A stretch of DNA of 64,000 nucleotides from Mesodorylaimus sp. YZB2_4 (Eukaryota; Nematoda; Enoplea; Dorylaimida; Dorylaimidae). This document shows, piece by piece, positions 36,501 to 47,251 of the stretch. Positions within the stretch are counted from its first letter, which is position 1, and every line of letters starts with the position of its first letter. Below the pieces are notes generated by a model, which had not been told where the DNA came from, did not search any database, and saw only the letters and a program-made list of their open reading frames with translations. The DNA is taken from NCBI GenBank assembly GCA_030248295.1, contig JASANH010001727.1:310001-374000 (forward strand). Direction: 5' to 3'. Both the position numbers and the translations under genes were made by a program.

Positions 36501-39500
36501 GCCAATATCACAGCAGCAGATTACTTTGTTACTGGTATATCCATGCGCTTTACCAACTCCTATCACTCCTATATCAGAATTCTATACAATCGTAATGGCG
36601 CGAAATTTAAATTTCTACCAAACTAAAATCACGTCGCAGAGGTCTTTCCGGGTGCGGACTGGCGTTAGGACACAACATTGACAAGATTAATCGTTCTCTG
36701 TCCTTTTGTTAGCCGTGCTTTACGCAGAGAATGTCATGCTGAAACAGCGGAGAGTTTCAGAAAAATGTAAGAATTTCCAAGTCGCCATTCTAGAAACCTT
36801 CTCTTTGCGACAGAGTAACCACGTTTGGCTGATGTGAAAGGCAGAGACAACGTGGGTTCTGTAAGCCCAGCAGGATTTGGAATGCACGGCTAACAGGAAA
36901 CGTAAGAAGAACAGGGTGACTTACTGCTTCATATTCATGAATACACGCGTCCAAATGTGTGTTTGATTGTTTTTCAACAGCCAACTGTTCCAGCGCCCGC
37001 GCCTTACCATAATGAACGCGTGGGCTGCGAGGATACGCTTTGAGCAATTTATCGAATGCTGCTAAAGCTTCATCCAGTTTTCGCTAAACAAAAATGAATG
37101 TTTCTGATCAAAAAATTTCAAACATTGCCTTGCGCATTTTGAGTCAATGTGATGTGTGAATTTTCTAATCCTGGTTGCGCCACTGACTTGTCAGACCTCA
37201 ATTTCGCGTCATGCTCTCATCATGTTTTGTTCTTCTGTTAGCCGTGCCATTGATTGGCACGTACTGTAACTGATTTTCTACATCTGGAGATGACTGAAGG
37301 CGCAGAAGTCAACGCCATTATGCTCATGAGGTGACAGCATGATGCTGCGCAACGGAACCACGAGACTGTCTTCTAGAACAGAAAATCTAGTCCTTGGGCG
37401 CACGGCTGACGCAAATAAATGGTTTTTGTAAATTTGGTTCTTCTTACTGCGTTTTGCACTTTAATTTGTAGTTCAGTAAGTTTTTGGCTCTACATCCTCG
37501 TCTCTATCCACTTACCTCATCCACCAATCGATCAGCCTCGTCCAGCAACTGTCGAATTTTGTTATCATCCCTGTTAGTGATAATCCGTTTCCTGTATTCA
37601 GGTACCCGCAAAGCCGTCGTTTTTCCTGCGCCTGAGTCATCATCGTGAATGTCCTCTGATTCGCCTTCTTTAGATTTACCTTTGGTTCGAAATACACGAA
37701 CAGGAATTTTCTTTTTCTCTTCTTCCGCCTGCTCTTCCTTTTCTTCTTCCTTTATTTGACTGTGCTCAGTGAAATGCGAATGTTCTTCGGGTTTCTTACC
37801 ATGTGAACGGAAAAAGCGCACTTTGATTTGTGGTTTGGATGCTACGGGTTCTGGTTCAGGCTCTTCTGCTTCTTCGATATGGTGGTGGTGTTGAGGCGGT
37901 TTGGAAGCCTCTATTTCTTCCTTAGTTTTTCCTTTTCTCCTGATCACACGAACTGGAATTTTCTGTCGTGGTGCTTCTTCTACAACAGGCTCTGGCTCCA
38001 GCTCTGGTTCTGGTTCCGGCTCCGGAGTTGGTGTTGGTTTGAATTCTTCCTTTGGTTTCCCTTTGGCACGGAAAACTCTCACTTTAGGCTTCTCTGCTGC
38101 GGGTTCTTCCACTTTCTGCTCAGTGGGCATAGGTTCTACTTCTTCAATTATCGCAGGTTGTTTACCCCTGCGTCTGCTTGGTTTCTCTTTTGGTTCTTCT
38201 TCTTCTTGCACTGGCTCTGCCTCTGATTCCGCCGGAGATTCTTCCACTTGCGGCTTCACTGGAGATGGTTCTGGTTTGGTTCGCCTCTTTCGACCAGTCT
38301 TGGCTCCTTGTGGTTCTTGGATCTCCTCCTGTTCTGGCTCAGCTATTTCTTCTGCTAATGGTTCCTGTCCTTCTTTTCTTCCTCGACGCTTTTGTCCACT
38401 TGTAACTTCTTTAAGCTCCTGTTCTGGTTCTGGTATTTCCTCTTCTACTTTCTCCGATTTCACTCCTGTTCGCCGTTTTTGTCGTTTTTCTGTTGGTTCT
38501 TCAGATTCTAATATTTCAGTTTCTTCAATTTTCTGTTCTTTCTCTCCACGTCTCCTTCTCTTTTTGGGTTCTGGCTTATCCTCTTCCGCTTTTTCCGCTT
38601 CTTCGTGCTTCTTTTGTTGTTCTTCGACAGTTTTTTTCATTTTGTCCCATAAACGTTTTAGTAAGGTTTCTTCGTCGGCACTCGGCTTTTTATGATCATC
38701 ATCGTCGTCATCATCGAAAGTTTTCATGATCACATTTTTAATAGGTTCTTGTAATTTTACAATTGGTGGTACCAGACCACCAGTGGGTTTCGCATCTTCT
38801 GCCTCATCTTCGTCCTTCTGTTCGTCTTCATGATCGTGACCGTCGTGCTTATCATCCTCGTCAGCCGTTTTCTCTTCAGTTTTTCTTCCACGCTTTCCTA
38901 CATCAGGTAGTGATGGGATTCGATCAGATGATCGAGTCGGGGATGATTTGTCGATTTTTTCTTGCGCATATTTCGTTTCAGATTCAACTGCCTCGTCGAG
39001 GTCGTCGTCGTGCTTTAAATCGTCCAATTCGCCGTCGCCATCGATATCTAAACAGATGATAAATCGATATCAGTTCGAAGTGGGCGTGGCTTACGCCCTC
39101 ACAGCCAATCAGAGTGGCCTCCTACAACGCATTCACTACGTAGGTTTGCCAGTCGTGCGATCTTAAGAAAGGGGCGTGGCTTGTTCCTGAGATAACCAAT
39201 CAGCAACCGTGATGGTTCAGACTGCAAGACTTACCTACATCTACTTGAGTAAATTCCTTTTTATTTTGAAAAATAGTAATCATGCCACTGACGAGCATGA
39301 AGAAGACAAATATTACAATCCAAAGACGAAAGCCGCCTTTAGCCATCGAATAATCCACACGATCGTGGCGCGGTGTCAAAGCCATGGCATAACCACTCAT
39401 GGCATCTGAAAGAGAAAAATTTGATTTTATTTTAAAAAGTTACGATACGAAAATTGTGCTTTGCAAAATCAGATTTTGCGCTTTATGCATTCGAATTTTT

Positions 39501-40937
39501 TTAATGAAGTTTTTCTGAAAAAACTTCAACGCTTCATTAAAAACCTCATCAAAGCATAATCAGAAAAAGCCGTAAAAAACTTTAAAAAGCAAGCATTGGA
39601 AAATTATTAAAAATTTGTCTTACGAGCACTGCTTTGCTGATGAGGTAAATATTTCTGACCAGGTATTATGGTGGGAGCAGCACCATTTTGTTGCGATTGC
39701 GAAAGTTGTGGTTGCAATTGCGGAGCTGATTGAAAGCTTTTGGGCATATTAGCAACAGCTGCAGTAGCCATGGTCGTTATCGCAAATAGAAATGCACAGC
39801 TCGCAAAAAAGAATTTCAATAAATCGAAATCAAGCAAAAACTTTTTTCAAAATCCCACAGAAAAATCGTATATAAGCTTGGAAAAGTTTAGATGCAAAAC
39901 TTTTTATCTCAGTTTGCACCAAAATAACCAAACCAGAGCAAGGATATGCAATATAGTGGATGGTTGAGCGAGGAGAGCGAAGAGGTAAGAAACGAGGGGA
40001 AAAGAGGGAAACGAGGGCGACGAAAGAAACGACTGCTGCTGAGGAAGTTTTCGAGCCTGAACCAGTCGACTCGAGGCAATGTTCGAGGATAAGTAGGCTG
40101 CCCGTTACGTAATAGAAATATGCTGGAGAAGCTTTTGGAGGAGTTCTGGTTCGCTAGCTAGCATGAAAGCATAGCAGTCGAAATTTTGGAATGGAACTCG
40201 ACTGCGCGACGAGGTCGATGTTAAAGTAAAACAATGAACTGAGTCAGTTGCCTTCAACTTGTCAGAAAAAAGATGCAGAATGAAGACTTATTTGAGCAAA
40301 GTAGGAAAAGGCGGTGAGAAAGGAAAATATTTTTAAAAATCGAAAAACCCTATTTTACTCGCGCGACCATTCGTTTCCGGCTCGCAAAGTGGGCCTAGCA
40401 AATTTCCCGACTTTCAACGGCAGATGGTCGCGATATTGCAAGGACAGGATGAAATATCGGGGGAGGCTGTGAGAATAGCATAGTCTAAAAAACAGTTGAT
40501 TTTCGTGACTGAAAAAAGATTTAGTGATTATTATCACGTTTTCAGGGATATTTCCTTTAGCCGTGAACAGGTGGTGTAGGAGCAGGAACAATCGACGTGA
40601 GCTCAGTGAGTATCGGATTTTTGGAATGCTTCTGTAAGCCGTGATTGGACAGACTAACAGGAAAGGATGCGGCTTACAGAAAATATGGCAGCCAATTGAG
40701 AATTTTTCCAATGATAGATCCTCGAGGAGTAAAACTAAGCCCTGCAAGGTCACGGGGGTTTCAATTATGATACACTGTCCATGATTTTGACGAATTTGGA
40801 AGCACGGCTAACTAAACAATTGCAAACTAGACGTCGAGCGCACATTACCAAGTGTACTTACCAACAGCAGTGGCGGCATAAGTGCTGGATTGTTTGGGCA
40901 AGTATCTGACGTTAGTGTATTCAAAGGATCCAGTCAT
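33572..40937 (-). CDS. ASPH: Aspartyl/asparaginyl beta-hydroxylase (ASPH), ER membrane
   Basis: ASPH hydroxylates Asp/Asn in EGF-like domains in the ER lumen, using Fe(II) and 2-oxoglutarate. Minus-strand exons 40937-40862, 39405-39235, 39047-37516, 37083-36925, 36414-36199, 36021-35827, 35115-34978, 34497-34362, 33998-33907 and 33853-33572 join in phase to 998 residues. Exon 2 has the type II membrane anchor (FRLWIVIFVFFMLVSGMITI). Exon 3 opens with DIDGDGELDD, then about 500 charged residues with four copies of a VRVFRxKGK-(x)-KEE type repeat. Exons 4-7 form the TPR region (YPRSPRVHYGKARALEQLAV; DGRFYFHLGDALQ). The catalytic domain has RRIDANCAKAPKTC, IKFSLMEGG, RVWPHCGPTNCRLRGHLGLV and WQDGTGFRLI. 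The first iron His (H920) and the 2-oxoglutarate residues are kept. The second iron His is Asn (N965, codon 33676-33674). The long exon is not frameshifted. Confidence 0.95.
34130..34145. repeat. G homopolymer in an ASPH intron
   Basis: A run of ten or more G occurs after CTGGCT. Similar poly-G/C runs occur at 5471, 22323, 22950 and 29858. They are a recurring feature of this genome's introns and likely spots for assembly errors. Confidence 0.6.
35175..35356 (+). mobile_element. MITE-A, copy 2, in an ASPH intron
   Basis: It starts TGTAACCAG, contains 'aggcggcgggagatgtgagag' and 'gaaacgtcaacc', and ends GCTAGTTACA. Both inverted termini are recognisable. It lies in the 0.71-kb intron between exons 35827-36021 and 34978-35115. 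Confidence 0.75.
35384..35470 (+). mobile_element. tRNA-Glu-derived SINE, copy 2
   Basis: GGGGCTTGTGGCCT, GGCGTCTGCCTCTCACGCAGG and TTTACGGGCGAG match the other two copies. The anticodon arm CTGC-CTCTCAC-GCAG is intact and reads CTC (Glu). The B box is decayed. It lies just downstream of MITE-A copy 2. Confidence 0.6.
39624..39837 (-). CDS. ASPH: ASPH alternative first exon (1b)
   Basis: On the minus strand this open stretch ends HQQSSA followed by C and a GTAAGA donor at 39623. It therefore splices in the same phase (one base carried) to the exon starting at 39405 as the distal first exon does. It contains a hydrophobic start (LLKFFFASCAFLFAITTMATA) and a Gln/Pro-rich stretch. The motif QKYLPHQQSSA echoes VRYLPKQSSTYA in exon 1a, which suggests duplication of the first exon. 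Translation could start at 39837 or at the inner Met near 39771. Confidence 0.55.
39866..39877 (-). promoter_or_regulatory. TATA-like box for ASPH exon 1b
   Basis: Minus strand GCTTATATACG lies about 30-40 nt upstream of the ATG at 39837. A start site about 30 nt downstream would favour the inner Met of exon 1b. Confidence 0.4.
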
Positions 40938-41032
40938 AATAACCATCAAGAACAATATTAAAATTATAATTTATTAAGCCAATTGTTCGAAGCAAAAAAT
41001 TTGAATAAATATGATAATTTCTGGTGGATGGG

Positions 41033-41043
41033 CGTATATACAA
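41033..41043 (-). promoter_or_regulatory. TATA-like box for ASPH exon 1a
   Basis: Minus strand TTGTATATACGCC lies about 100 nt upstream of the ATG at 40937. Its core TATATACG resembles the box before exon 1b. Confidence 0.4.
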
Positions 41044-41339
41044 GCAAGCGCGAATCGAGCAGTCGAAGGGGAAAGCGTTAGTGGACTGAGTGTTCAGGTT
41101 TTATGGCAGGAGTTTCTTTGTTCTCCAAATATCAGGAGAAGCACTCATGCGACCAGTCCACGACGTCGGGGCTGGCCTTTATTTTAGTGGCGAGCGTTCG
41201 GGTTTGCACTAGCACCAACGAATAAACCAGTATCGCCTACGTATTTTATCTGGCTCCTCTTACACTCGCCTCTTCCTCACTCCTCAACTATTCGAAGAAG
41301 CTACCTGGGCGAATTATATGCCGGGCAAAGACAGCTGAC

Positions 41340-41910
41340 GTGGGTTTGTGAAACAAAATCGCTCTTTGCCCTCCGAGATCTTCCAGTTCTCGTCGAAGGA
41401 TGAATATCGTTTCAAGCAGTCCAGGCAATTGACGCAAATGCTGACGACGACAGACGAACTGTTCTGAGATGGGGCTAACATGGATTACACCCGCAGACGT
41501 ATCCTGTCTGCTAACAAAACACCAGTGACAGCAAAACAGATTTATTCTTTGGCTTGTCTTGTCTTTCTCGATTGCATTTTTATAAAATTCAAAGCAAACG
41601 AATGGCATAAAGCAAAGTTCGAACATTCTCTGACTAGATATCCTAAAAGCACGTTTAGAAACTGCGTGCGTCAGATTTAGAGCAAGAATTCTGCAAACCA
41701 CTGATTATGACTTTTTCAATGACATAAATGCTAAAATTAAAAGTCTAGGTACCTGGTTGCTAATTCCGTCAAACGAACTAGCAAACACACACCCCAAAGT
41801 ATTTCTGCTGTGTCGGCTGATCGATATCCTGGTCTTCGCCTGAACTCAAAATCGGATCAGGAAGGCGAATAACGACTGTATAGTTTGCAGCTTGAGTCCT
41901 CCTACCTGAA
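41340..41910. repeat. Dispersed duplicate block, copy 1
   Basis: 'ctccgagatcttccagttctcg' and 'gcaattgacgcaaatg' (41380-41440), and further right 'gtatagtttgcagcttgagtcctcc' (about 41880), recur in the same order at 43860-43930 and 44165-44195. On the minus strand both copies keep a frame of the type RQLPxLxETIxILxREL then DLGGQR. This suggests they descend from a coding sequence, perhaps a retroelement; I do not recognise it. Confidence 0.55.
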
Positions 41911-42147
41911 ACCATTCAACGATGTCACCGCTAGACACAATCTTTGAATTTAAAGCTTGGCACTCAACGAGGCGATTTACAGCCGATCAATCGATATAAT
42001 TCCAGCGATTTGATCATGGGGATCAGCTGGTTAGTTTGTTTCGCTTTCCATCCTTCCTGCGCGCGTTTGTGCGTGCCATCGCTGTACTGTTGAGCATAGT
42101 ACAGTTTAAATTATACTTGCCACTAAAACCCATGTTTGCATGCTTGC

Positions 42148-42236
42148 ACTGGGCTCGTGGCCTGGTGGGTTGGGCGTCTGCCTTTCATACCATGTGCGCA
42201 ATTACGGGCCAGTGTTCGACTGTCATATGTTCGACC
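42148..42236 (+). mobile_element. tRNA-Glu-derived SINE, copy 3
   Basis: GGGCTCGTGGCCTGGTGGG with A-box character is followed by GGCGTCTGCCTTTCATACC and GTGCGCAATTACGGGCC. The 5' half is the best preserved of the three copies; the anticodon arm and B box are degraded. Confidence 0.6.
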
Positions 42237-43834
42237 TAACCTTGACCCAAAACCTACCGGAACCCGGTACCACCACTCAGATGTTTGATGGTCACCTAAG
42301 AAGCTCTACTGCAAATCAATCACACCAACTCATTTACACTACTGTTCGCCTCGGTGTCCGCCGATCCGACGCGCACCCAAGACGCTGAGACGAACAAGGG
42401 GCTATGCTCGAGAGAGCTCTTGTCCCGATCCGTCACGTCCTCATTCACTCCAACACCACACACGAGTCCAGTCCATGTTCGCCTCACTCGCCTCGCTGAT
42501 AAGGCGAATACTCAAAACAAGACGAACTCTGAAAGCGAACGAACTTTACCAGATCTTTCCACTGAACTGACTAAGCCATACAAATACAGGCACAGTGCAC
42601 AAGAAGGCGGGTCAAGACATCTTCTTTCTACCCAATCACATCACTCCTGGCGGGCCCATCACTGGTCACGAGCGCCCCCTGGTCGTGTCCTGCCCTCCTC
42701 GGGGTGGTCGTTGGTCGTCGCCTGTCCGCACGTGAACACCACCCGCTGGTCTCGAGGTCGCGGCGAGGCCCAATGCTGAGGCGGCGAGGATGCCCTGATG
42801 GCAGCAGTGCCCCGTCCAGGCCCACCACACTCGGCACAGCAGCCCGGCCACATTAAATATCGTTTTTTACAGTCAAGTCAAGTTGTATTCATCTTTCGAG
42901 AAAACTTTCGGCAACAAATTCTGGAGAATTTTCAAAAGAAAGGCAACGCGGCGCCTCTGTTATATCCTATTTGGTTGGTGCAGTGCGCACAGTTTCTGAT
43001 AAACTTTCAGAACAGAAAATGTACTTGCGCATCATATTTTGCAAACTGTAGATGACCATTGGTCGGCAACCTAGGACGGATTCGACCTCTCCTGTATCCT
43101 TATAAATTAGTCGGCAAGGCTGGACAGTCGGCAACCTTGGACATACGGCAACCTAGAACATATTCTTCACGCCGGCCCCGGTCTTGTATCCGCCACTCGA
43201 CCCACGTGCCGTCCACCTGGTCCTTCGCCGACCATTGTCCACCTCGGAATTTACAACCCTGTTGTGATCGTCCAGGCCGCCACTTAATCCGCCTCTAATG
43301 CGCTTGTTTTGGCTGGATTCGAATCGTGCATGGGTGGGAAAATGTGCTTGCTGTACGTAGCTGGCACGTTCACAACACGACTGCGGGTCTGGCACATCAT
43401 TTCGTATGTAGTGTATCCCTTAAAACTTGAGTGCGCATAAGCATTTGGTAATGTGGTAAAACATGAACATGATGTAGTTTGAGAAAAAAACATCGACCAG
43501 AGAATTTTCTGATCGCGCAGCCACATTTGTTTCTGCTGAAAAAAATTTAATATTGCGCGCGTGCTGGAATGACTTCCTTTTCTCGCACTTAATCTCTGGC
43601 TTATTCTTCTAGCCCAGTACCTACCCAAGATACCGAACTTCAAGTCGCCTCCAAGGATCGTTAATTGATCGCGAGCGTGGTCCTTTTCTTCTCTGCAGGC
43701 CTGGAACCCCAACCCAATCTAAGCTTTCTAACATCTAGTAATCCCTTCTCCTGTCTTCGTAGAACATCGTAGGTAGCACGGCGCGGCTAACTTTCAGCTC
43801 CGAAGTGAGGAATCGCGAATAATTCTTCATGATC

Positions 43835-44200
43835 GAGACACCAAAACCACTCTTTGGCCTCCGAGATCTTTCAGTTCTCGTAGAAGGATGACTATCGTTT
43901 CGATCAGTGTAGGCAGTTGACGCAAATGCGCACATGATTTTCACAATAGAGCTTGTATACAAACGTGATCTCAAACTGAACCAATTTGTGGACATTTCAT
44001 TAAAAGCGACAGAACGACAAATGAGATCCGCCGAGGCAGAATTTCAAGGGCTATGACAATTTTGTTGTGCGGATTTTTAGGAAACACCCGTTATCTGTGC
44101 TGCTGGTCATTACCACTGTCGATACTAAACAGTTCTGTCAATCGCATACTGTTACTCACGGCTGTATAGTTTGCAGCTTGAGTCCTCCTGTCTGAAACTA
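43835..44200. repeat. Dispersed duplicate block, copy 2
   Basis: This is a direct partner of 41340-41910, with spacing between the shared blocks changed by indels. A possible LINE-endonuclease-like ILGGDL motif lies nearby on the minus strand (43630-43670), but the match is too short to trust. Confidence 0.5.
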
Positions 44201-44811
44201 TATTTTACCCACATGTAAACATGACTGAAGTAGTCACTGTATACGGTTAGCAGAGGGCATGACGCTGAGCCGGAAGTTCCAGAAGACTAACAAGTATTTT
44301 CAATGTCGACTTCACTGCACATTTGGTGCGATGGCACAATACTGCATGTACACGTTGATCAGAGCGTCATCACTATGCTTGTCTATGTATTGCAAGCACT
44401 GCGACTGATATGTATCTCTGGTGGAAGCTAGCAAATCAGGATCATGCATGGCGTCTATACCAATATGTCAACTCTGCCTAAATCAGATCAATGCATAAAC
44501 GGACTATTCGCACGAGCAACTTCAATAAATTAAATTTGTCATAAGCAGTCTTTTGACCTTTCGTAATGTCTGCAATAAACCGGGAACGATTCAAAAGAGC
44601 TTTACAATGCCACTGAAACAGCCAAGCCCACACAGCCGCTCCAGGAAGTTTTCAATGCGACCTGCTTTGCTACTGGTGGAAATTTTTTTAACTAGTCATC
44701 GCGGTAGACATTACATCACAAATAAATCGGTTACATTTGAATTGAATTTTGGTGAACGCTCTTCAAAAATTGCCGTTTTTCGCATAAAACCTACCGTATG
44801 ATTCTTTATAG

Positions 44812-45217
44812 GCAAACGACTCGTTGCGAGGTCAAGCAATTCACGACACTTAATCGAAGCCGTCGCTGAATTGCAAGCAAAGGCCGCAGGTAATTGACCG
44901 TTTATTGACTTATTTCATTGCGTGACTGAGGGTTTTTTTATAAAACAGGGTTGGGTTGGCTTTCACAAATGCCTAAAGTACCTAGTTTTAACGTAGCCAT
45001 CTACGGGATCTGGTTGGAATGCCATTTCGTGTCAAGCTTAAGACCCTATTACTTCCTGACCCTACTTCTCCGGCCTGAAAGCTTAACTGTCGGCAACCTA
45101 GTCAGTCCGAAGAACTTTTTTATGCTCACCACAGGAATTGCACTGATTTTTTCTGTTTCCATGGTTTTCCAGCGCAAAGTTGGTTTAGCTTTTGAAACCG
45201 GAAATGGCAATGACTAA
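44812..45217 (+). CDS. C-terminal exons of an unidentified membrane protein
   Basis: Exon 44812-44889 (KRLVARSSNSRHLIEAVAEL, then QAKAA) has a TTTATAG acceptor and a GTAATT donor. A 59-nt intron ends in AAAACAG. Exon 44949-45217 continues in phase as GLGWLSQMPKVPSFNVAIYG and ends …GNGND with a stop. A hydrophobic helix lies near the C-terminus (NFFMLTTGIALIFSVSMVF), followed by a short basic tail. Upstream exons were not found. The NLVSPKNFFMLTTGIALIF stretch faintly recalls the last helix of ionotropic glutamate receptors, but nothing else supports that, so I leave it unassigned. Confidence 0.45.
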
Positions 45218-47251
45218 TCGAGCTGGCCGCTGGAAAGTCTTGTCAGTGAAACAGTGGCTATGAAATGAGGAAAAGATGCCCATGGGTTGTTTATCGGAAC
45301 ACTCGGGATTCCCCCTATGTGGTCAATCTTTTGGGCCCTTTGCTGACCCATTCAGACACTTCAGAGCAAAGACTGTTTTGTGCGCGATTCAGGTGTCATA
45401 AAACCAGATTTTACAAGACTTGTATCCACAGGGAGCCACAGAAGGCTTATAAACGTACAGTCAGACTAGACAGCACAGCATGTGTGTACTTCTTCACCTC
45501 CTACAGTACAGGTGCTTTTGGTGACGTGAACATGCTTCGGTGCAAGGTTTCGACGAATCAGGTTACAAGAAATCGTTTTCTTGCACAATTCGAGACTGCA
45601 TAATTTAATTTTCTCTATCGTTTTCCATGGACTTCACTAGTTCGACTACGACGAGACGAGTGGGACTTTTTCAAGTACTGTGTACCCTCTCCAGCTCGAA
45701 TACGAGATATAATAAATAGCGGTCGGTCGGGCGCCGCCCATTTATCGTGCAACAATTCGATGCAACCACGTAGTTTTCATCATTCTCGTTTCGTGTCAGC
45801 TGATTGAATCTAGTTTTGTTTCTGTGCCAAGCCGAGCGGGTTGAAGGTGAAACCAGTGGCGTGATCGTGGCCAGACACTATCCGCATTAGTTTTACTGCC
45901 AACCAATAACATACTACGCGTCTTCCACGCACACTATAGTCTTATAGGCGAGGACAGCATTCGCATTGGTTCTCATTTATCATAGCAATCGAACCATAGT
46001 CTCTCGGCCTGTTTACTTTAGGTCTTGTGTCGAAACAGCTGCTTATCCATATTTTTCAAAAATTATCGCGCCACTTTCTTTCGACAAAGCGCACGTCACA
46101 TTACGAAACGACAATGGCCAAGACGGAAGAGCAAAGTTTTTCGACTAGTCTTTCACTTCTAATCGACAATTCTTTATTTGCCAACACGTTTATCTTCTTA
46201 CCTACTCGTTCACGTTTTCTCCACGTGGTTTTGACGGCTATTTTCGTAGTTGTCGATGGCGTGTTCGTCCAAAGTGATGGCGAAAGAAATATTTACTAGT
46301 GCAAACACTAGTTTTAAAAGTCGAGCCTAAAAACCGAAAGGATTGAATTCTATAATAACCATTTAGTCAAGCCTAAGTTGCATTGGAAAACAAGGCGTGG
46401 GATTTTTGTTATTCGCCTAATATCGTTGTTCTTTGTGACTTGGCATATGTTTCTTTTTTGAACAAATATTTTCAACATATCTCATCATTACTCACTGACG
46501 CTAGACTATGTGCATTCGATTCAACGTCGTATCTTTTCGGACATACAAGACCCGTCCCGATTATAATGCACAGCTGAATCAGCAAGCTATCTAGAAAGTG
46601 AACGATTCGACGAAGCGAGGGTCCTAAAACCATAATATATTCCCGACTCATATTTCACTCTCAACCTGGTCATCATACCAGTGGAAAGTACACGTGCACT
46701 TTATTCTCGATCGGTCATCGTACAAGCGTCGGATTGGTTGGAATTGAGGGCCAGTACAAATCAGTGCACTATCATTATAGTGCATAGTATTGTACAGCGT
46801 ATCCCATCCTCGACTGACGGAGTTTATGCGCTTCGTAGCTCCGCGTAAATGACTTTTGTTGAAAAGAGAATTGGAAGGGCAAGTTTTACTAAACGATCGT
46901 CGATTAACAAAGTTGCTTTAATCGTCGCCCTCGTCCTCGTTTTAGTTGGTGGGCTTGTGTTGGTTTTGTATACAAAAAGTGTATACATTTCAGGCCGTCT
47001 ATTAGCTTTCTCTTATCTTCACGTGCTTGCCTGTATAGTCAAGGCTCGAATATCATTGCTACAAATTTTGGTGCTACCAAAATTCGCCCATATTTAGGTG
47101 CTTAGTCGGGTTGTCCTTATCATTCTCACCTCTATCTGGGCGAGACGTATAGTCGTCTGCTGCAGTGTTGACAAGGACGACCTTATTTTGGTGCCTTTTG
47201 TGTGGTGAAATTGAAATTGATTACCATCGACGATAATTTGAGTGAAAAAAT
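45218..47251. other. Intergenic, no clear gene
   Basis: An open frame at 46849-47097 includes a hydrophobic stretch (ALIVALVLVLVGGLVLVLY). Its DNA partly recurs at 48065-48115, so it may be repeat-derived. ATATAATAAATAG at 45707-45720 is a TATA-like word. No splice-supported exon was found. Confidence 0.4.
46915..46972 (+). repeat. Short direct repeat, copy 1
   Basis: 'gccctcgtcctcgttttagttggtgggcttgt' recurs at 48073-48105 as 'gccctcgtgctcgttttggttggtgggcttgt'. The copies lie in the same orientation on either side of the first exon at 47252. Confidence 0.6.

Larger units (their letters stand above)
40938..44811. other. Intergenic, repeat-rich
   Basis: This holds the duplicated block at 41340-41910 and 43835-44200 and the SINE at 42148. 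A GC-rich stretch at 42350-42850 is open for 141 codons in one frame but has no recognisable domain. The words TCGGCAACCTAG and GGCAACCT recur at 43068-43150 and 45095. No gene is assigned. Confidence 0.45.

Noticed and set aside
37828-39059. Long open frames (up to 264 codons) on the + strand
   Set aside because: They are antisense shadows of the Glu/Lys-rich ASPH exon; the minus frame matches ASPH exon order and phase.
42354-42779. 141-codon open frame in a GC-rich stretch
   Set aside because: It has no domain, no splice context and several overlapping open frames on both strands, as expected from GC-rich DNA.
46849-47097. 82-codon membrane-protein-like open frame
   Set aside because: There is no splice or promoter support, and its hydrophobic core is repeated out of context at 48065-48118.
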